DNA of 64,000 nt from an uncultured Oscillospiraceae bacterium (GCA_934466455.1 CAKSLF010000010.1:7286-71285); one strand, 5' to 3'. Positions 16,836-25,897 are shown, counted from the stretch's first letter. A program made the numbers and translations. Notes: a model not told the origin generated them from the letters alone.

Positions 16836-18104
16836 ATGAACAATAAAAAGGTAAAGCACACTTTGCTTTCTGCGGTGTGCTGCGGCTTGTGCTTTTTAAT
16901 GGTTTCCATGTCATCCCCCCTTGCATATGCCACCAATCTTACAAAGGCGGATTCCTCCGCTTCAAAATCCACAAAAAAGGTGGATTCCGCAGCGGAACAG
17001 GAATATAAGAACCAGCTTGCCGACCTGCAAAACCAGCAGAAAGACATCACCAAACGACAAAACGCTCTTAATGACAAGATTAAGAACGCAAAGAGTGAAA
17101 AAAAGGCTCTTAAGGCAAAGGCAAACAGCCTTGACGAGCAGATTTCCATTACAAAAGACCAGATGAAGCTTTGTGAGGACAAGATTACCGTCACTCAAAA
17201 CTATATTTCCAAAAAAACTGCGGAAATAAACAGCAAACAGGACGATATTGACGAGAGTATGCAGCTTTTTAGGGATAGGGTTCGGGCGATTTATATGACC
17301 GGCGGTTATTCCGACAAGGCAAATTCCCTTATTATGCTGCTTTCTTCCGAAAGCGTTTCCGAATTTTTGACCCGTGCGGTATATCTTCAGCGCATAAACG
17401 AGCACGACCGTATCCTTATGGACGGGCTTGAGGAGGAGCTTTCCGCTCTTAACGAGGAGCGTGAGGAGCTTTCCGCAACAAAGGCGGAGCTTGAGGCGGA
17501 AAAAGAGGAGCTTGCCGCAACGAGGGACAGCCTTCAGGACAGCCTTATCGAGGCACGCAGCAGCATTCAGGACCTTGACGCCATGCAAAGCGAATGGGAA
17601 GAGGATTATGAGGAGCTATCCGCTTATTCAAAGCAGATACAAAATGAAATTGCGGACATTTATAAGAACCTTACAACATCAACGGAAGCTTATGTCGGCG
17701 GCGAAATGATGTGGCCTGCGCCGGGTTATTCAAAAATAACCTGCAATTACGGTTGGCGTTTTAACAACACCGATTTCCACACCGGCATAGACATTTCCGG
17801 CGGCGGTATCCATGGGGCAAAGGTTGTTGCGGCAAACACCGGCACGGTCATCTTTACAAAATACTGCCCCTATAACGGATATTCCTACGGCTACGGCACA
17901 TATGTAATCATCGACCACGGCGGCGGCATCACCACCCTTTATGCTCATATGAGCGCAATAACCGTCAGCGTCGGCGATGTTGTGGCTATGGGCGAGCAAA
18001 TCGGAAATGTGGGCAATACCGGCTGGAGCACCGGTGCACACCTCCATTTTGAGGTGCGCAAGGACGGAAAATCCACAAACCCCCTCCCCTATGTTACAGG
18101 CTGA
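16836..18104 (+). CDS. Secreted M23 murein hydrolase with coiled coil (EnvC/PcsB-like)
   Basis: A signal peptide (residues 1-32, ending AYA) is followed by a long coiled coil (about 45-275, LeuGluGluGlu-rich), then an M23/LytM domain. The zinc ligands are intact: HTGID, and HLHFEV near the C-terminus, with YAHMS between. The 422 residues and the position 37 bases after ftsX match FtsEX-controlled hydrolases such as EnvC or pneumococcal PcsB, although PcsB carries a CHAP domain instead. It probably cuts peptide cross-links at the septum. Confidence 0.92.
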   Translation: MNNKKVKHTLLSAVCCGLCFLMVSMSSPLAYATNLTKADSSASKSTKKVDSAAEQEYKNQLADLQNQQKDITKRQNALNDKIKNAKSEKKALKAKANSLDEQISITKDQMKLCEDKITVTQNYISKKTAEINSKQDDIDESMQLFRDRVRAIYMTGGYSDKANSLIMLLSSESVSEFLTRAVYLQRINEHDRILMDGLEEELSALNEEREELSATKAELEAEKEELAATRDSLQDSLIEARSSIQDLDAMQSEWEEDYEELSAYSKQIQNEIADIYKNLTTSTEAYVGGEMMWPAPGYSKITCNYGWRFNNTDFHTGIDISGGGIHGAKVVAANTGTVIFTKYCPYNGYSYGYGTYVIIDHGGGITTLYAHMSAITVSVGDVVAMGEQIGNVGNTGWSTGAHLHFEVRKDGKSTNPLPYVTG

Positions 18105-18125
18105 TTAAATTTTAAGGAGATAACA

Positions 18126-19391
18126 ATGGGAAAAAAAATTACTCTCGGCACCGCAATCACCCTTATTATCATCGCAATCGCAATAACCGTTTCTCTTACC
18201 ATGGTTTTGGCTTTGAGGAGCTTTAACGAAAAGGTAAGCAGCATTACCGAACGGGAAAATATGTTTGCAAAATTTACCGAAATCGACAACTATGTTCGCC
18301 AAAACCGCAAGGACGATATTGACGAAGAAGAGCTTATGGACAGCGTTGCAAAAGGCTATCTTGACGGAATTGACGACCCCTATGCTCTTTATATGAATAC
18401 GGAAGCATATGCGGCATATGTTGCCGCTTCCTCCCAAACCGTTGCCGGGGTCGGCATTTCTTCAAGTATGGATAGCGACGGCTATATGCTTGTAAACAAG
18501 GTATACGAAGGCTCCACAGCCGCCGGCGCAGGTATTCTTGCGGGCGACCTTATAATCAAGGTGGATGACATAAACCTTTCCGCAGAAACCTATGAGCAGG
18601 CGGAAGCCCTTCTTATCGGCGAAGCGGGCACAAAGGTCACTCTTAAAGTACGCCGCGGCGGCGATGACACGGAAATGGAAATCACACGCCGTGTTATTAC
18701 CCCAACAAATGTAACTGCGGTTGCTTTTGAGGATTATTACTACATTCGGGTGGACGATTTTACCGAAAGCACCCCGGATCAGTTTAGCAAAGCGGTTGAA
18801 AAAGCTATTTCTGCCGGAGCAAAATATCTTATCTTTGATGTGCGCTCCGTAAGCTCCGGGCTTGTTTCCTCCGCAGCAACGGTTCTTGACCGCCTTGTTG
18901 GTTCCGGCGATATGCTTTATGTTGAATACAGCGACGGAACAAAAGAAACGCTCTATACCTCAAATTCCAGAGAAACCGACATACCCATGGCGGTTCTTGT
19001 TAACGACGGCACCGCCGGCGCAGCGGAATTTTTTGCAGCGGGTCTTCGTGATTTCGGAAAAGCAAAAATTGTCGGCACCCAAACCGCCGGCGTCGGCTCT
19101 CTCCAAAAAATATATAAGCTCGACGACGGTTCCGCAATTCAGCTTACAATCGGAAAATATTATCTTGCAAATTCCGATACCGCTTGGGAAGGAACAGGCA
19201 TTGCGCCCGACCATTCCGTAGTTCTTGGCTATTCAGCCGACTTTACCAGCCTTGCTACCATCAACCCGGATATTGACCCTCAGCTTGCAAAAGCGATTGA
19301 GGTTGCTTCCGCAGCGGTAGATTCCGGCGCAGATTCCGTCGACGGCTCTTCCTCCGTAGAAAGCGGCGAAAGCGAAAGCAGCAACGGTTAA
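18126..19391 (+). CDS. S41/C-terminal processing protease homologue, catalytic residues lost
   Basis: A membrane anchor (residues 8-30), a PDZ domain (about 95-180) and an S41 core (about 190-370) follow the CtpB layout in 421 residues, with a low-complexity Ser/Glu tail. The active site is altered. Where the family has S-A-S-A-S-E this protein has TAGAAE, putting Gly298 at the catalytic Ser; 25 residues on, where TFGKGSVQ is expected, TAGVGSLQ puts Val323 at the catalytic Lys. The LRxNxGG stretch is also degenerate (DVRSVSSGL). It is likely a non-proteolytic scaffold. It is 22 bases after the M23 gene in the ftsEX cluster, the place where some Bacilli have active CtpB. Confidence 0.88.
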   Translation: MGKKITLGTAITLIIIAIAITVSLTMVLALRSFNEKVSSITERENMFAKFTEIDNYVRQNRKDDIDEEELMDSVAKGYLDGIDDPYALYMNTEAYAAYVAASSQTVAGVGISSSMDSDGYMLVNKVYEGSTAAGAGILAGDLIIKVDDINLSAETYEQAEALLIGEAGTKVTLKVRRGGDDTEMEITRRVITPTNVTAVAFEDYYYIRVDDFTESTPDQFSKAVEKAISAGAKYLIFDVRSVSSGLVSSAATVLDRLVGSGDMLYVEYSDGTKETLYTSNSRETDIPMAVLVNDGTAGAAEFFAAGLRDFGKAKIVGTQTAGVGSLQKIYKLDDGSAIQLTIGKYYLANSDTAWEGTGIAPDHSVVLGYSADFTSLATINPDIDPQLAKAIEVASAAVDSGADSVDGSSSVESGESESSNG

Positions 19392-19397
19392 AAGAAG

Positions 19398-19426
19398 AAA
19401 AATTGCGGCTTTTGCCGCAATTTTTT
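19398..19426 (+). terminator. Terminator of the ftsEX cluster
   Basis: Stem TTGCGGC/GCCGCAA (19403-19409, 19414-19420) with flanking A-run and six Ts. Confidence 0.85.
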
Positions 19427-19428
19427 GC

Positions 19429-19457
19429 TTGACATCAAATGGAAACACGCATATAAT
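19429..19457 (+). promoter_or_regulatory. Consensus sigma-A promoter of greA
   Basis: Perfect TTGACA (19429-19434) and TATAAT (19452-19457), spacing 17 bp, immediately after the preceding terminator. Confidence 0.88.
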
Positions 19458-19493
19458 CATAGTATTGCCGTTCAGAATAAGGAGTTGTCTTAT

Positions 19494-19970
19494 ATGGAAA
19501 AAAAGATAGTTGTTACCGAAAGCGGTCTTAAAGCACTGGAAAATGAGCTTGTTCAGCTTAAAACCGTTCGCCGCAAGGAGGTTTCCGATAAAATTCGTGT
19601 TGCCCGTTCCTTTGGCGACCTTTCGGAAAACAGCGAATATGATGAAGCAAAAAACGAGCAAGCCATTGTTGAAGCACGCATTGCCGACCTTGAAGTAATG
19701 CTTAAAAATGTTGTTATCCTTGACGAAGACGAGCTTGGCACCGACAAAGTTTCCCTTGGCGCAACCGTAAAGGTTTATGACGAGGATTTTGAAGAGGAAA
19801 CCACTTTTACCGTTGTCGGTTCCACCGAAGCAAACCCCGATGAGAACATTATCTCCGACGAATCCCCTATCGGAAAAGCCCTTCTCGGTAAAAAAGTCGG
19901 CGAAGTTGCGGAAGCGCAGCTCCCCACCGGCGATGTTGCAAAATTCAAGGTTCTTCACATCACCAGATAA
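19494..19970 (+). CDS. greA: Transcription elongation factor GreA
   Basis: It rescues stalled RNA polymerase by stimulating transcript cleavage. The N-terminal coiled coil has the acidic tip (GDLSENSEYDEAKNEQ), and the C-terminal FKBP-like domain ends KVGEVAEAQLPTG and FKVLHI. The 158 residues are standard. ATG 19494 is eight bases after AAGGAG; the longer frame runs into the promoter. It is a single-gene unit. Confidence 0.96.
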   Translation: MEKKIVVTESGLKALENELVQLKTVRRKEVSDKIRVARSFGDLSENSEYDEAKNEQAIVEARIADLEVMLKNVVILDEDELGTDKVSLGATVKVYDEDFEEETTFTVVGSTEANPDENIISDESPIGKALLGKKVGEVAEAQLPTGDVAKFKVLHITR

Positions 19971-19984
19971 GCAAAAAATCAAGC

Positions 19985-20014
19985 AAAAAGCCCTCTATTC
20001 GAGGGCTTTTTTTG
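19985..20014 (+). terminator. Terminator of greA
   Basis: Stem GCCCTC/GAGGGC (19990-19995, 20001-20006) extended by A and T runs. Confidence 0.85.
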
Positions 20015-20033
20015 TTTTTATTCAATTTTGCTG

Positions 20034-20062
20034 TTGTTATTTATCTATTTATATGTTAAAAT
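20034..20062 (+). promoter_or_regulatory. Probable lysS promoter
   Basis: TTGTTA (20034-20039) and TAAAAT (20057-20062) with 17-bp spacing, 46 bases before lysS. The leader is too short for a T-box or lysine riboswitch. Confidence 0.5.
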
Positions 20063-20107
20063 AAATCTATCTTTAGATTACTATTCCCTTTTGAAAGGAA
20101 GTTTATA

Positions 20108-21622
20108 ATGGACGAAAACATTCAGGAACAGGAGCTTTCGGCACAGCAGCTTTCCGAGCTTCTGCAAATAAGACGGGATAAGCTTGACGCATTGCGTGAG
20201 GCGGGCAAGGATCCTTTTGAAATAACCAAATACAATGTTACCGCATATTCCGGCGACATAAAGGCAAGCTTTGTTGACCCGCCGGAGGGCGAGGAAAGCA
20301 CAACCGTTGTTTCCATCGCCGGGCGCATTATGAGCAAGCGCGGAATGGGAAAAGCCTCCTTTGCGGATCTTCAGGATAAGCAGGGACGCATCCAGCTTTA
20401 TGTGCGCAAGGATATGGTCGGCGAGGACGCCTACTCCGACTTCAAAAAGTGGGACATCGGCGATATAATCGGCGTTGAGGGCATTGTTTTCCGCACCCAT
20501 ATGGGCGAAATCTCCGTAAGGGCAACCTCCGTTGTCCTTCTTGCAAAGTCCCTTCTTCCCCTTCCGGAAAAATTCCACGGACTTAAAGACCCGGAGCTTC
20601 GCTATCGCCAGCGTTATGTTGACCTTATCGTAAACCCGGAGGTTAAGGATACCTTTGTAAAGCGCAGCATGATTATTAAGGAAATCCGCTCCCTTCTTGA
20701 CGAAGAGGACTTCCTTGAGGTGGAAACTCCCATGCTCAACACCATTGCGGGCGGTGCCTCCGCAAGACCCTTTGTTACCCACCACAATGCGCTTAACATT
20801 GATATGTATATGCGCATAGCCCTTGAGCTTTATCTCAAGCGGCTTATAATCGGCGGCTTTGACAGAGTTTATGAAATCGGAAGGGTTTTCCGCAACGAGG
20901 GTATGGACCCCCGCCACAACCCCGAATTTACGCTTCTTGAGCTTTATCAGGCATACACCAACCTTGACGGAATGATGGACATTACCGAAAAGATGTTCCG
21001 CCGCTGTGCAGAAAAAGTAAACGGCAGCACCACCGTTGAGTTTGACGGGCACGAAATCGACCTTGGAAAGCCCTTTGAACGCATTACCATGACCGACGCC
21101 GTAAAGAAATATTCCGGCGTTGACTTTGATGAGATTCACGACCTTGAAGCCGCAAGAAGGGTTGCAAAGGAGCACGGAGTTGAATTTGAGGAACGCCACA
21201 AGAAAGGCGACATTCTTGCGGCATTCTTCGATGAATTTGTTGAAGAAAACCTTATTCAGCCTACTTTTATCACAGAATATCCCATCGAGGTAAGCCCTCT
21301 TACCAAAAAAGACCCCGAAAAGCCCGGTATGACCCAGCGTTTTGAACTGTTTATTGCGGGCAGAGAGCACGCAAACGCTTATTCCGAGCTTAACGATCCT
21401 ATTGACCAGAGAGAGCGTTTTATGGCGCAGGTCGCCCTTCGTGAAGCGGGCGACGACGAGGCGGAGCACCTTGACGAGGACTTCCTTACCGCCATGGAAT
21501 ACGGTATGCCCCCAACGGGCGGCCTCGGCGTGGGCATAGACCGTATGGTTCAGCTTCTCACCGGAAACTATTCCATCAGAGATGTACTCCTCTTCCCCAC
21601 AATGAAACCGTTGGATAAGTAA
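20108..21622 (+). CDS. lysS: Lysyl-tRNA synthetase, class II
   Basis: It charges tRNA-Lys. The N-terminal OB-fold (about 60-165) and class II catalytic core are complete: motif 2 (FRNEGMDPRHNPEFT), the ELFIAGREHANAYSELNDP block and motif 3 (GLGVGIDRMVQLLTG). The 504 residues are typical. ATG 20108 follows AAAGGAAG. Confidence 0.97.
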   Translation: MDENIQEQELSAQQLSELLQIRRDKLDALREAGKDPFEITKYNVTAYSGDIKASFVDPPEGEESTTVVSIAGRIMSKRGMGKASFADLQDKQGRIQLYVRKDMVGEDAYSDFKKWDIGDIIGVEGIVFRTHMGEISVRATSVVLLAKSLLPLPEKFHGLKDPELRYRQRYVDLIVNPEVKDTFVKRSMIIKEIRSLLDEEDFLEVETPMLNTIAGGASARPFVTHHNALNIDMYMRIALELYLKRLIIGGFDRVYEIGRVFRNEGMDPRHNPEFTLLELYQAYTNLDGMMDITEKMFRRCAEKVNGSTTVEFDGHEIDLGKPFERITMTDAVKKYSGVDFDEIHDLEAARRVAKEHGVEFEERHKKGDILAAFFDEFVEENLIQPTFITEYPIEVSPLTKKDPEKPGMTQRFELFIAGREHANAYSELNDPIDQRERFMAQVALREAGDDEAEHLDEDFLTAMEYGMPPTGGLGVGIDRMVQLLTGNYSIRDVLLFPTMKPLDK

Positions 21623-21713
21623 AAAGCCCATAAATAAAGGGTTTTCGAGGAATTGAAAACCACGAAAAATCATTTTACCACTGTTTTTGATTTTTTTCCG
21701 GGAGGACAATTAA

Positions 21714-21887
21714 ATGAAAGAGCAAATTATAGAGCTGCTTAAAAATTCCGAAAAGCCCCTTCGCCCCGGCGAAATCGCCGCAGCCCTCGGCGCAGACAAG
21801 GACGAGGTTTCTAAGGCAATAAAAGAGCTTAAAGCCGAGGAAAAGGTGTATTCACCCGTTCGCTGCTGCTATGCGGTAAAGGAATAA
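21714..21887 (+). CDS. 57-residue winged-helix-like protein
   Basis: ATG 21714 follows GGGAGGAC at six bases. The peptide has the pattern of a small winged helix: helix 1 (EQIIELLKNSE), a PLRPGEIAAALGADKDEVSKAIKEL helix-turn-helix and a basic strand pair ending RCCYAVKE. It contains adjacent Cys residues. It is 91 bases after lysS and probably on the same transcript. It could bind DNA or RNA; no target can be read. Confidence 0.65.
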   Translation: MKEQIIELLKNSEKPLRPGEIAAALGADKDEVSKAIKELKAEEKVYSPVRCCYAVKE

Positions 21888-21914
21888 GCGCAAAGCTTAA
21901 CGAAAAACGCACAT

Positions 21915-21957
21915 AAAAAAGCAGCCCCGCTCATTTTTTTGAGCGTGGGCTGCTTTT
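21915..21957. terminator. Bidirectional terminator between convergent genes
   Basis: A long stem (GCAGCCC...GGGCTGC, arms about 21921-21933 and 21940-21953) has an A-run on the left and T-rich right flank. It serves both the lysS unit and the metallophosphoesterase gene. Confidence 0.85.
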
Positions 21958-21964
21958 CTTTCGG

Positions 21965-23218
21965 TTATTCTATTATTACAGAGGTGTTGTCGATTGGTGC
22001 TTCCTCGACCAAGGTATCAATATACCTGCTTAAAAATCCGCCCTGTTCCCGGCAAAGGCTTATCCCCTCTTCGTATTGAGAAATATCATAGACCCTTCCG
22101 GAAAAATACCCTGCATTTATATCGGCAAAAGCCCTCGCTATAAGCTTTTTTTCCCGCTCGGGAGCTTCCGAAGCGGAAAGCTGGAGCAGGGATTTTTTAT
22201 AGCCGCTGCTTTTGAAAAATTCATCGGCATAGCTTTCAAAATCAAGCAAGTTTTCGTCCTTTGCATTATTATTTTTTGCCCAAGCGGAAACATCGACCGC
22301 CTTTGTTCGGTAATCTATGCTTCCGTTATAGGTTATTACGCCATATTGAACCGGAGCCACAAGCAGCGACGAAGTTACTATCTCGGTAAAGCCGCCCTCC
22401 GCCGCAATATGCTGCATATGTATATGCCCGCTTAAATTGCACCTTACGCCGTATTCATTGAGCAAATCCAGCAGGCTTTGGTAATTATAGAGCTGATAGC
22501 CGAAGGAAAGCAGCTTATTGTGCGCAAGCACATTCTGGTGCGTGACAGTAATTACCTCTGCGCCGCTTTGCTGCGCCTTTGAAAGACATTCCTCTATCCA
22601 TCGGAGGGATTCCTCCTGCACAAAGCCCCTGCCGAAAGCGTTTGTGTCAATCATCATAATATACAGACCGTCGTTTACCTTATAAAGATAGCTAAAGGAA
22701 TTTTCGTCAACGCTTTCCGCCTGTTTTATTCCGAAATTATAATACAGCTTGCGGTATTCCTTCGCAGTTATGTTTTCCGTTTTTTCATATTCATCGCCGA
22801 AAAAAGCATAGGCATATTCCGAAGATATATCGTGATTTCCCGGTATTGTAAGGACCTGCACTCCGCTGTCCTGTATTTTTTGAAGCTTTTCCGCAAAATC
22901 CTCGTGGCTTGCCTTTTCGCCGCTAAGGGTAAGGTCGCCGCTTAAAATCAGCACATCGGGCTTTGATTTTATAACCTCGCCGCTAAAAGCGGAGAAAATC
23001 TCCTCGCAATACTGAACAAGCTTTCCGTCGGAATTATTCACCATATTGGTAAACACTGCGCCTTTATCGTTTATCCTTGGGGAAAGGTAATGCGTATCTG
23101 TCGCAACGATAATTTTTATTTTGTGATTTTTTGGGTTCATCAGCAAAGCAGCCGTAATTACCGCAACCACGGCGACGGCAGCAACGGCGGATGTAATCAG
23201 CATATATTTTTTCTTCAT
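21965..23218 (-). CDS. Membrane-anchored metallophosphoesterase
   Basis: An uncleaved signal anchor (residues 5-27) places the calcineurin-like domain outside the cell. Metal-binding motifs are in order: TDTHYLS near the start, LILSGDLTLSGE, TIPGNHDIS, VTHQN and a GHIHMQH ending. The 417 residues include a C-terminal region of about 110 residues that I cannot assign. The substrate could be a nucleotide or phospho-polymer. ATG 23218 follows GGAGGA; the longer frame has no site. It is a single gene. Confidence 0.88.
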   Translation of the reverse strand: MKKKYMLITSAVAAVAVVAVITAALLMNPKNHKIKIIVATDTHYLSPRINDKGAVFTNMVNNSDGKLVQYCEEIFSAFSGEVIKSKPDVLILSGDLTLSGEKASHEDFAEKLQKIQDSGVQVLTIPGNHDISSEYAYAFFGDEYEKTENITAKEYRKLYYNFGIKQAESVDENSFSYLYKVNDGLYIMMIDTNAFGRGFVQEESLRWIEECLSKAQQSGAEVITVTHQNVLAHNKLLSFGYQLYNYQSLLDLLNEYGVRCNLSGHIHMQHIAAEGGFTEIVTSSLLVAPVQYGVITYNGSIDYRTKAVDVSAWAKNNNAKDENLLDFESYADEFFKSSGYKKSLLQLSASEAPEREKKLIARAFADINAGYFSGRVYDISQYEEGISLCREQGGFLSRYIDTLVEEAPIDNTSVIIE

Positions 23219-23313
23219 AAATCCTCCGCAAATATTAAAAGCTGTATAAATTATATCACCGGCAGATACATTTTTCAAATACCGCAGATACCGAGATTTT
23301 TTATAAAGACGAA

Positions 23314-23349
23314 GGTCCGTGCTCAAAAAAAAGCACGGACCGTTTTTTT
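23314..23349 (+). terminator. Hairpin with plus-strand T-run
   Basis: A perfect ten-bp stem (23314-23323, 23332-23341) with an A-rich loop is followed by seven Ts on the plus strand, although the neighbouring genes are on the minus strand. The arm contains CCGTGCTCAA, a copy of the recurring word. Confidence 0.55.
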
Positions 23350-23356
23350 GCTTTTA

Positions 23357-23545
23357 TTATCTGAATATCATCGACAGCACGGAAAGAATTATTCCCACAA
23401 GGCAGATTGCGGCAAAAGCCACCGATACTCCAAGAAAAGCAAACTTTTCTGTCTTTTTTGCTTTATGCGCAAAAAAGCCGCCGAAAAGCGCAGCCAAAAG
23501 CGAGCCGCAAAGAAGTGCAAGGGTTCTTATGTCCATATTTTCCAT
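23357..23545 (-). CDS. Small two-helix membrane protein A
   Basis: The 62-residue product has two hydrophobic segments (about 8-25 and 35-58) around a basic loop (HKAKKTEK). ATG 23545 follows GGAGGAATAACC. It resembles the next gene upstream in length, topology and the CLVGIIxS block of helix 2, suggesting an old tandem duplication. The function is unknown. Confidence 0.7.
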   Translation of the reverse strand: MENMDIRTLALLCGSLLAALFGGFFAHKAKKTEKFAFLGVSVAFAAICLVGIILSVLSMIFR

Positions 23546-23589
23546 GGTTATTCCTCCGTAATTCCCGCCAATTTATCAACAGGGGCGTT

Positions 23590-23838
23590 TTATTTGTCCT
23601 TTGCCCGTTCCGTTTCCTCATAAATTGAAACCGTTTTTTCGTAATCGCTGCGGTAGTTTTCCTGCCGGTTTATCTTGCTTATGATTATTCCAACCAAGCA
23701 GAGCAAAGCAAAAATCAGTGAAAATATTGCTGCGATTATTCTGTCTTTTTTTCTCTCATAGCGAAAGCGAAGGTATCCTGCTGCCGCAGCAAAAATAAAA
23801 GACGCACAGAGGGCTATTATAAGCACGATCTTTTCCAC
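23590..23838 (-). CDS. Small two-helix membrane protein B
   Basis: The 82-residue product has two hydrophobic segments (about 4-22 and 34-53), a basic loop (RFRYERKKDR) and a charged tail of about 28 residues. GTG 23838 is seven bases after GGAGG, just past the stop of the ABC-F gene, so translation is probably coupled to it. It shares the CLVGIIxS block with the neighbour at 23357. I know no family for it. Confidence 0.65.
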   Translation of the reverse strand: MEKIVLIIALCASFIFAAAAGYLRFRYERKKDRIIAAIFSLIFALLCLVGIIISKINRQENYRSDYEKTVSIYEETERAKDK

Positions 23839-23840
23839 AG

Positions 23841-25745
23841 TCACTCCTCCGTAAGCTCCGCCCATTCGTCCATAAGCGCATTTTGTTTGTCCTTAAGCTG
23901 CTCCATTTCTGCGCAAAGGGCGGACATTTTTTCATAATCGGCGCAAATCTCCGGAAGGGTCATCTCTTTTTCTATCTCCGCAAGGCGTTCGTCTGCGGAG
24001 GAAATCTCCGCCTCCACCGCCTTTATGCGGCTGCGGCGTTTTGCGTCCTCGCTTTTTTGCTGCTTTGTGCGGTGATATGCCGCCTCGCTTTGGGTGGTCT
24101 TTTTTTCCTCACGCACCGCAGGTACTGCTTCCTCTTTAAGCTGAATATAGTCGTCATAAACTCCGTTGTAGCTTACAAGCCTATCGGGGAACATCTCGAT
24201 TATTTTTGTCGGCACACGGTTAAGGAGATAGCGGTCGTGGCTTACCATAATTATTGTGCCGGTGTATTCCCGCAAAGCCTCGTCAAGAGCCTCCTTACAA
24301 GGTATATCCATATGGTTTGTCGGCTCGTCCAAAACAAGAACATTGGAATCCTTTAGCGTAAGAGCGGCAAAGCTAAGCCTTGCCTTTTCCCCGCCGGAAA
24401 GGACGGCAACCTTTTTGAAAACATTATCGCCGGTTATTCTTGCTCTTCCGAGGGCGGAGCGCAGCGTAAGCTCGTCGGAGCGGGGAAACATATCCCATAG
24501 CTCGTCCAAAACCGTTTTGTTCGGGTGGAGGTAGCTGTTGTGCTGGTCGTAATATCCCGCACGGACATTGCGCCCCCATTCGATTATCCCCTTAGTATGG
24601 GGCAAAATTCCGAGAATTGTTTTTATAAAGGTGCTTTTTCCGACTCCGTTCATGCCGACGAGGGCGATTTTTTCGCCCCGGCGAACCGCAAGGTCAACGC
24701 TTTTGCAGAGGAGCTTTTTATCCTCGCCCTCTCCCACCTCAAGGCGAAGTCCCTCTACCGTAAGGACATCCTTTACCGGCTCCCGCTCGTAGGAAAAACG
24801 GAATTTCGGCGGCTTTGGCGGCGGAACCGGGCGTTCTTTAAGCTCCATACGCTCAAGCTCCATTTCCCGGCTATGGGCACGTTTTGTTGTGGAAGCACGC
24901 ACCTTGTTTCGGGCAATAAAGTCCTCAAGCTCCGCAATTTCCCGCATCTGGCGGTCGTATTCCTTTTGCATTCTTGCAATGCGGGCTGCTTTTAGGTCAA
25001 GATATTTTGTATACCCGGCATTATAGCGCACGAGGGTTTTGTTTTCCATCTCGCAAACGACATTTACGATTTTATCAAGGAAATACCTATCGTGAGAAAC
25101 GGTTAAAATTGCGCCCTTGTATGCGGAAAGGTAATCCTCCAGCCAGCCGAGGGTCTTGAAATCAAGATGGTTTGTCGGCTCGTCAAGCATAAGCAAATCC
25201 GGGTTTTCAAGCAGCAGCTTTGCGAGGGCAAGGCGGGTGCGCTCGCCGCCGGAAAGCTGCTCCACAGGCGTTTCCGGGTCAAAGGAGCTAAAGCCCATAC
25301 CCGTGAGCACGGTGTTTATCCTTACATTTACATTGTATCCGTCCGCAGCCTCAAAGCTGCTTTTTTCGTGCTCATATTCTGCGGAAAGCTCCGTATATTC
25401 GCCAGAGCCGTGCTCAAGCTCCGCCATTCGGTGCTCGAGAGAGCGCATACGCTCCTCCGTTTTGAGCACGGAGCCGAAAACGGAGCGCATCTCCGAAATT
25501 ATTGTTCCGCCAAGGGAAAGCCCGCTGTCCTGGCGCAGAAAACCGATGCGTTTTCCCGTACCCTTTGCAACGGTCCCCTCGTCGTATTCCATATCGCCGA
25601 CGATTATATTGAGCAGAGTTGATTTTCCCGCTCCGTTTTCGCCGATAAGTCCTATTCTGTCGTGGTCCTCTATTTTTAGGTCGAGGTTTGAGAGAACGGT
25701 TTTTGCCCCGAAGCTTTTGCTAAGACCTGTTATTTCAAGTATCAC
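23841..25745 (-). CDS. ABC-F family ATPase (ribosome-associated type)
   Basis: Two ATPase domains lie on one chain and no membrane segment is present. Walker A motifs are GENGAGKST and GMNGVGKST; signatures are LSGGERTRLALAKLL and LSGGEKARLSFAAL; both Walker B regions read DEPTNH(L/M)D. The charged inter-domain linker (about 245-320) and C-terminal coiled coil fit the Uup/YdiF group, which acts on ribosomes. Some relatives protect against antibiotics, but nothing here shows that. GTG 25745 is preferred to GTG 25754 because of the distance to AAAGGCGG. Confidence 0.9.
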   Translation of the reverse strand: MILEITGLSKSFGAKTVLSNLDLKIEDHDRIGLIGENGAGKSTLLNIIVGDMEYDEGTVAKGTGKRIGFLRQDSGLSLGGTIISEMRSVFGSVLKTEERMRSLEHRMAELEHGSGEYTELSAEYEHEKSSFEAADGYNVNVRINTVLTGMGFSSFDPETPVEQLSGGERTRLALAKLLLENPDLLMLDEPTNHLDFKTLGWLEDYLSAYKGAILTVSHDRYFLDKIVNVVCEMENKTLVRYNAGYTKYLDLKAARIARMQKEYDRQMREIAELEDFIARNKVRASTTKRAHSREMELERMELKERPVPPPKPPKFRFSYEREPVKDVLTVEGLRLEVGEGEDKKLLCKSVDLAVRRGEKIALVGMNGVGKSTFIKTILGILPHTKGIIEWGRNVRAGYYDQHNSYLHPNKTVLDELWDMFPRSDELTLRSALGRARITGDNVFKKVAVLSGGEKARLSFAALTLKDSNVLVLDEPTNHMDIPCKEALDEALREYTGTIIMVSHDRYLLNRVPTKIIEMFPDRLVSYNGVYDDYIQLKEEAVPAVREEKKTTQSEAAYHRTKQQKSEDAKRRSRIKAVEAEISSADERLAEIEKEMTLPEICADYEKMSALCAEMEQLKDKQNALMDEWAELTEE

Positions 25746-25837
25746 GGCTTTCACCGCCTTTCATCATAATCCTTTACATTATAGCGAAAAAACAGTATTT
25801 ATTCAAGCACATTTTGTAAACGGGGCTTTTTCCGCTA

Positions 25838-25866
25838 TTGAAACAAGGCAAAAACCGCTGTATAAT
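25838..25866 (+). promoter_or_regulatory. Sigma-A promoter of the CPBP-like locus
   Basis: TTGAAA (25838-25843), 17-bp spacer, perfect TATAAT (25861-25866). Confidence 0.7.
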
Positions 25867-25897
25867 AGCCTTATATCATATTTTTGGCGGTATACCT

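Noticed and set aside
19985..20107. Lysine riboswitch or T-box upstream of lysS
   Set aside because: Only about 130 bases separate the genes and they hold a terminator and a simple promoter. No T-box core was seen.
23314..23349. Riboswitch upstream of the metallophosphoesterase
   Set aside because: It is a simple perfect hairpin with a T-run in the opposite orientation, not a multi-branched fold.
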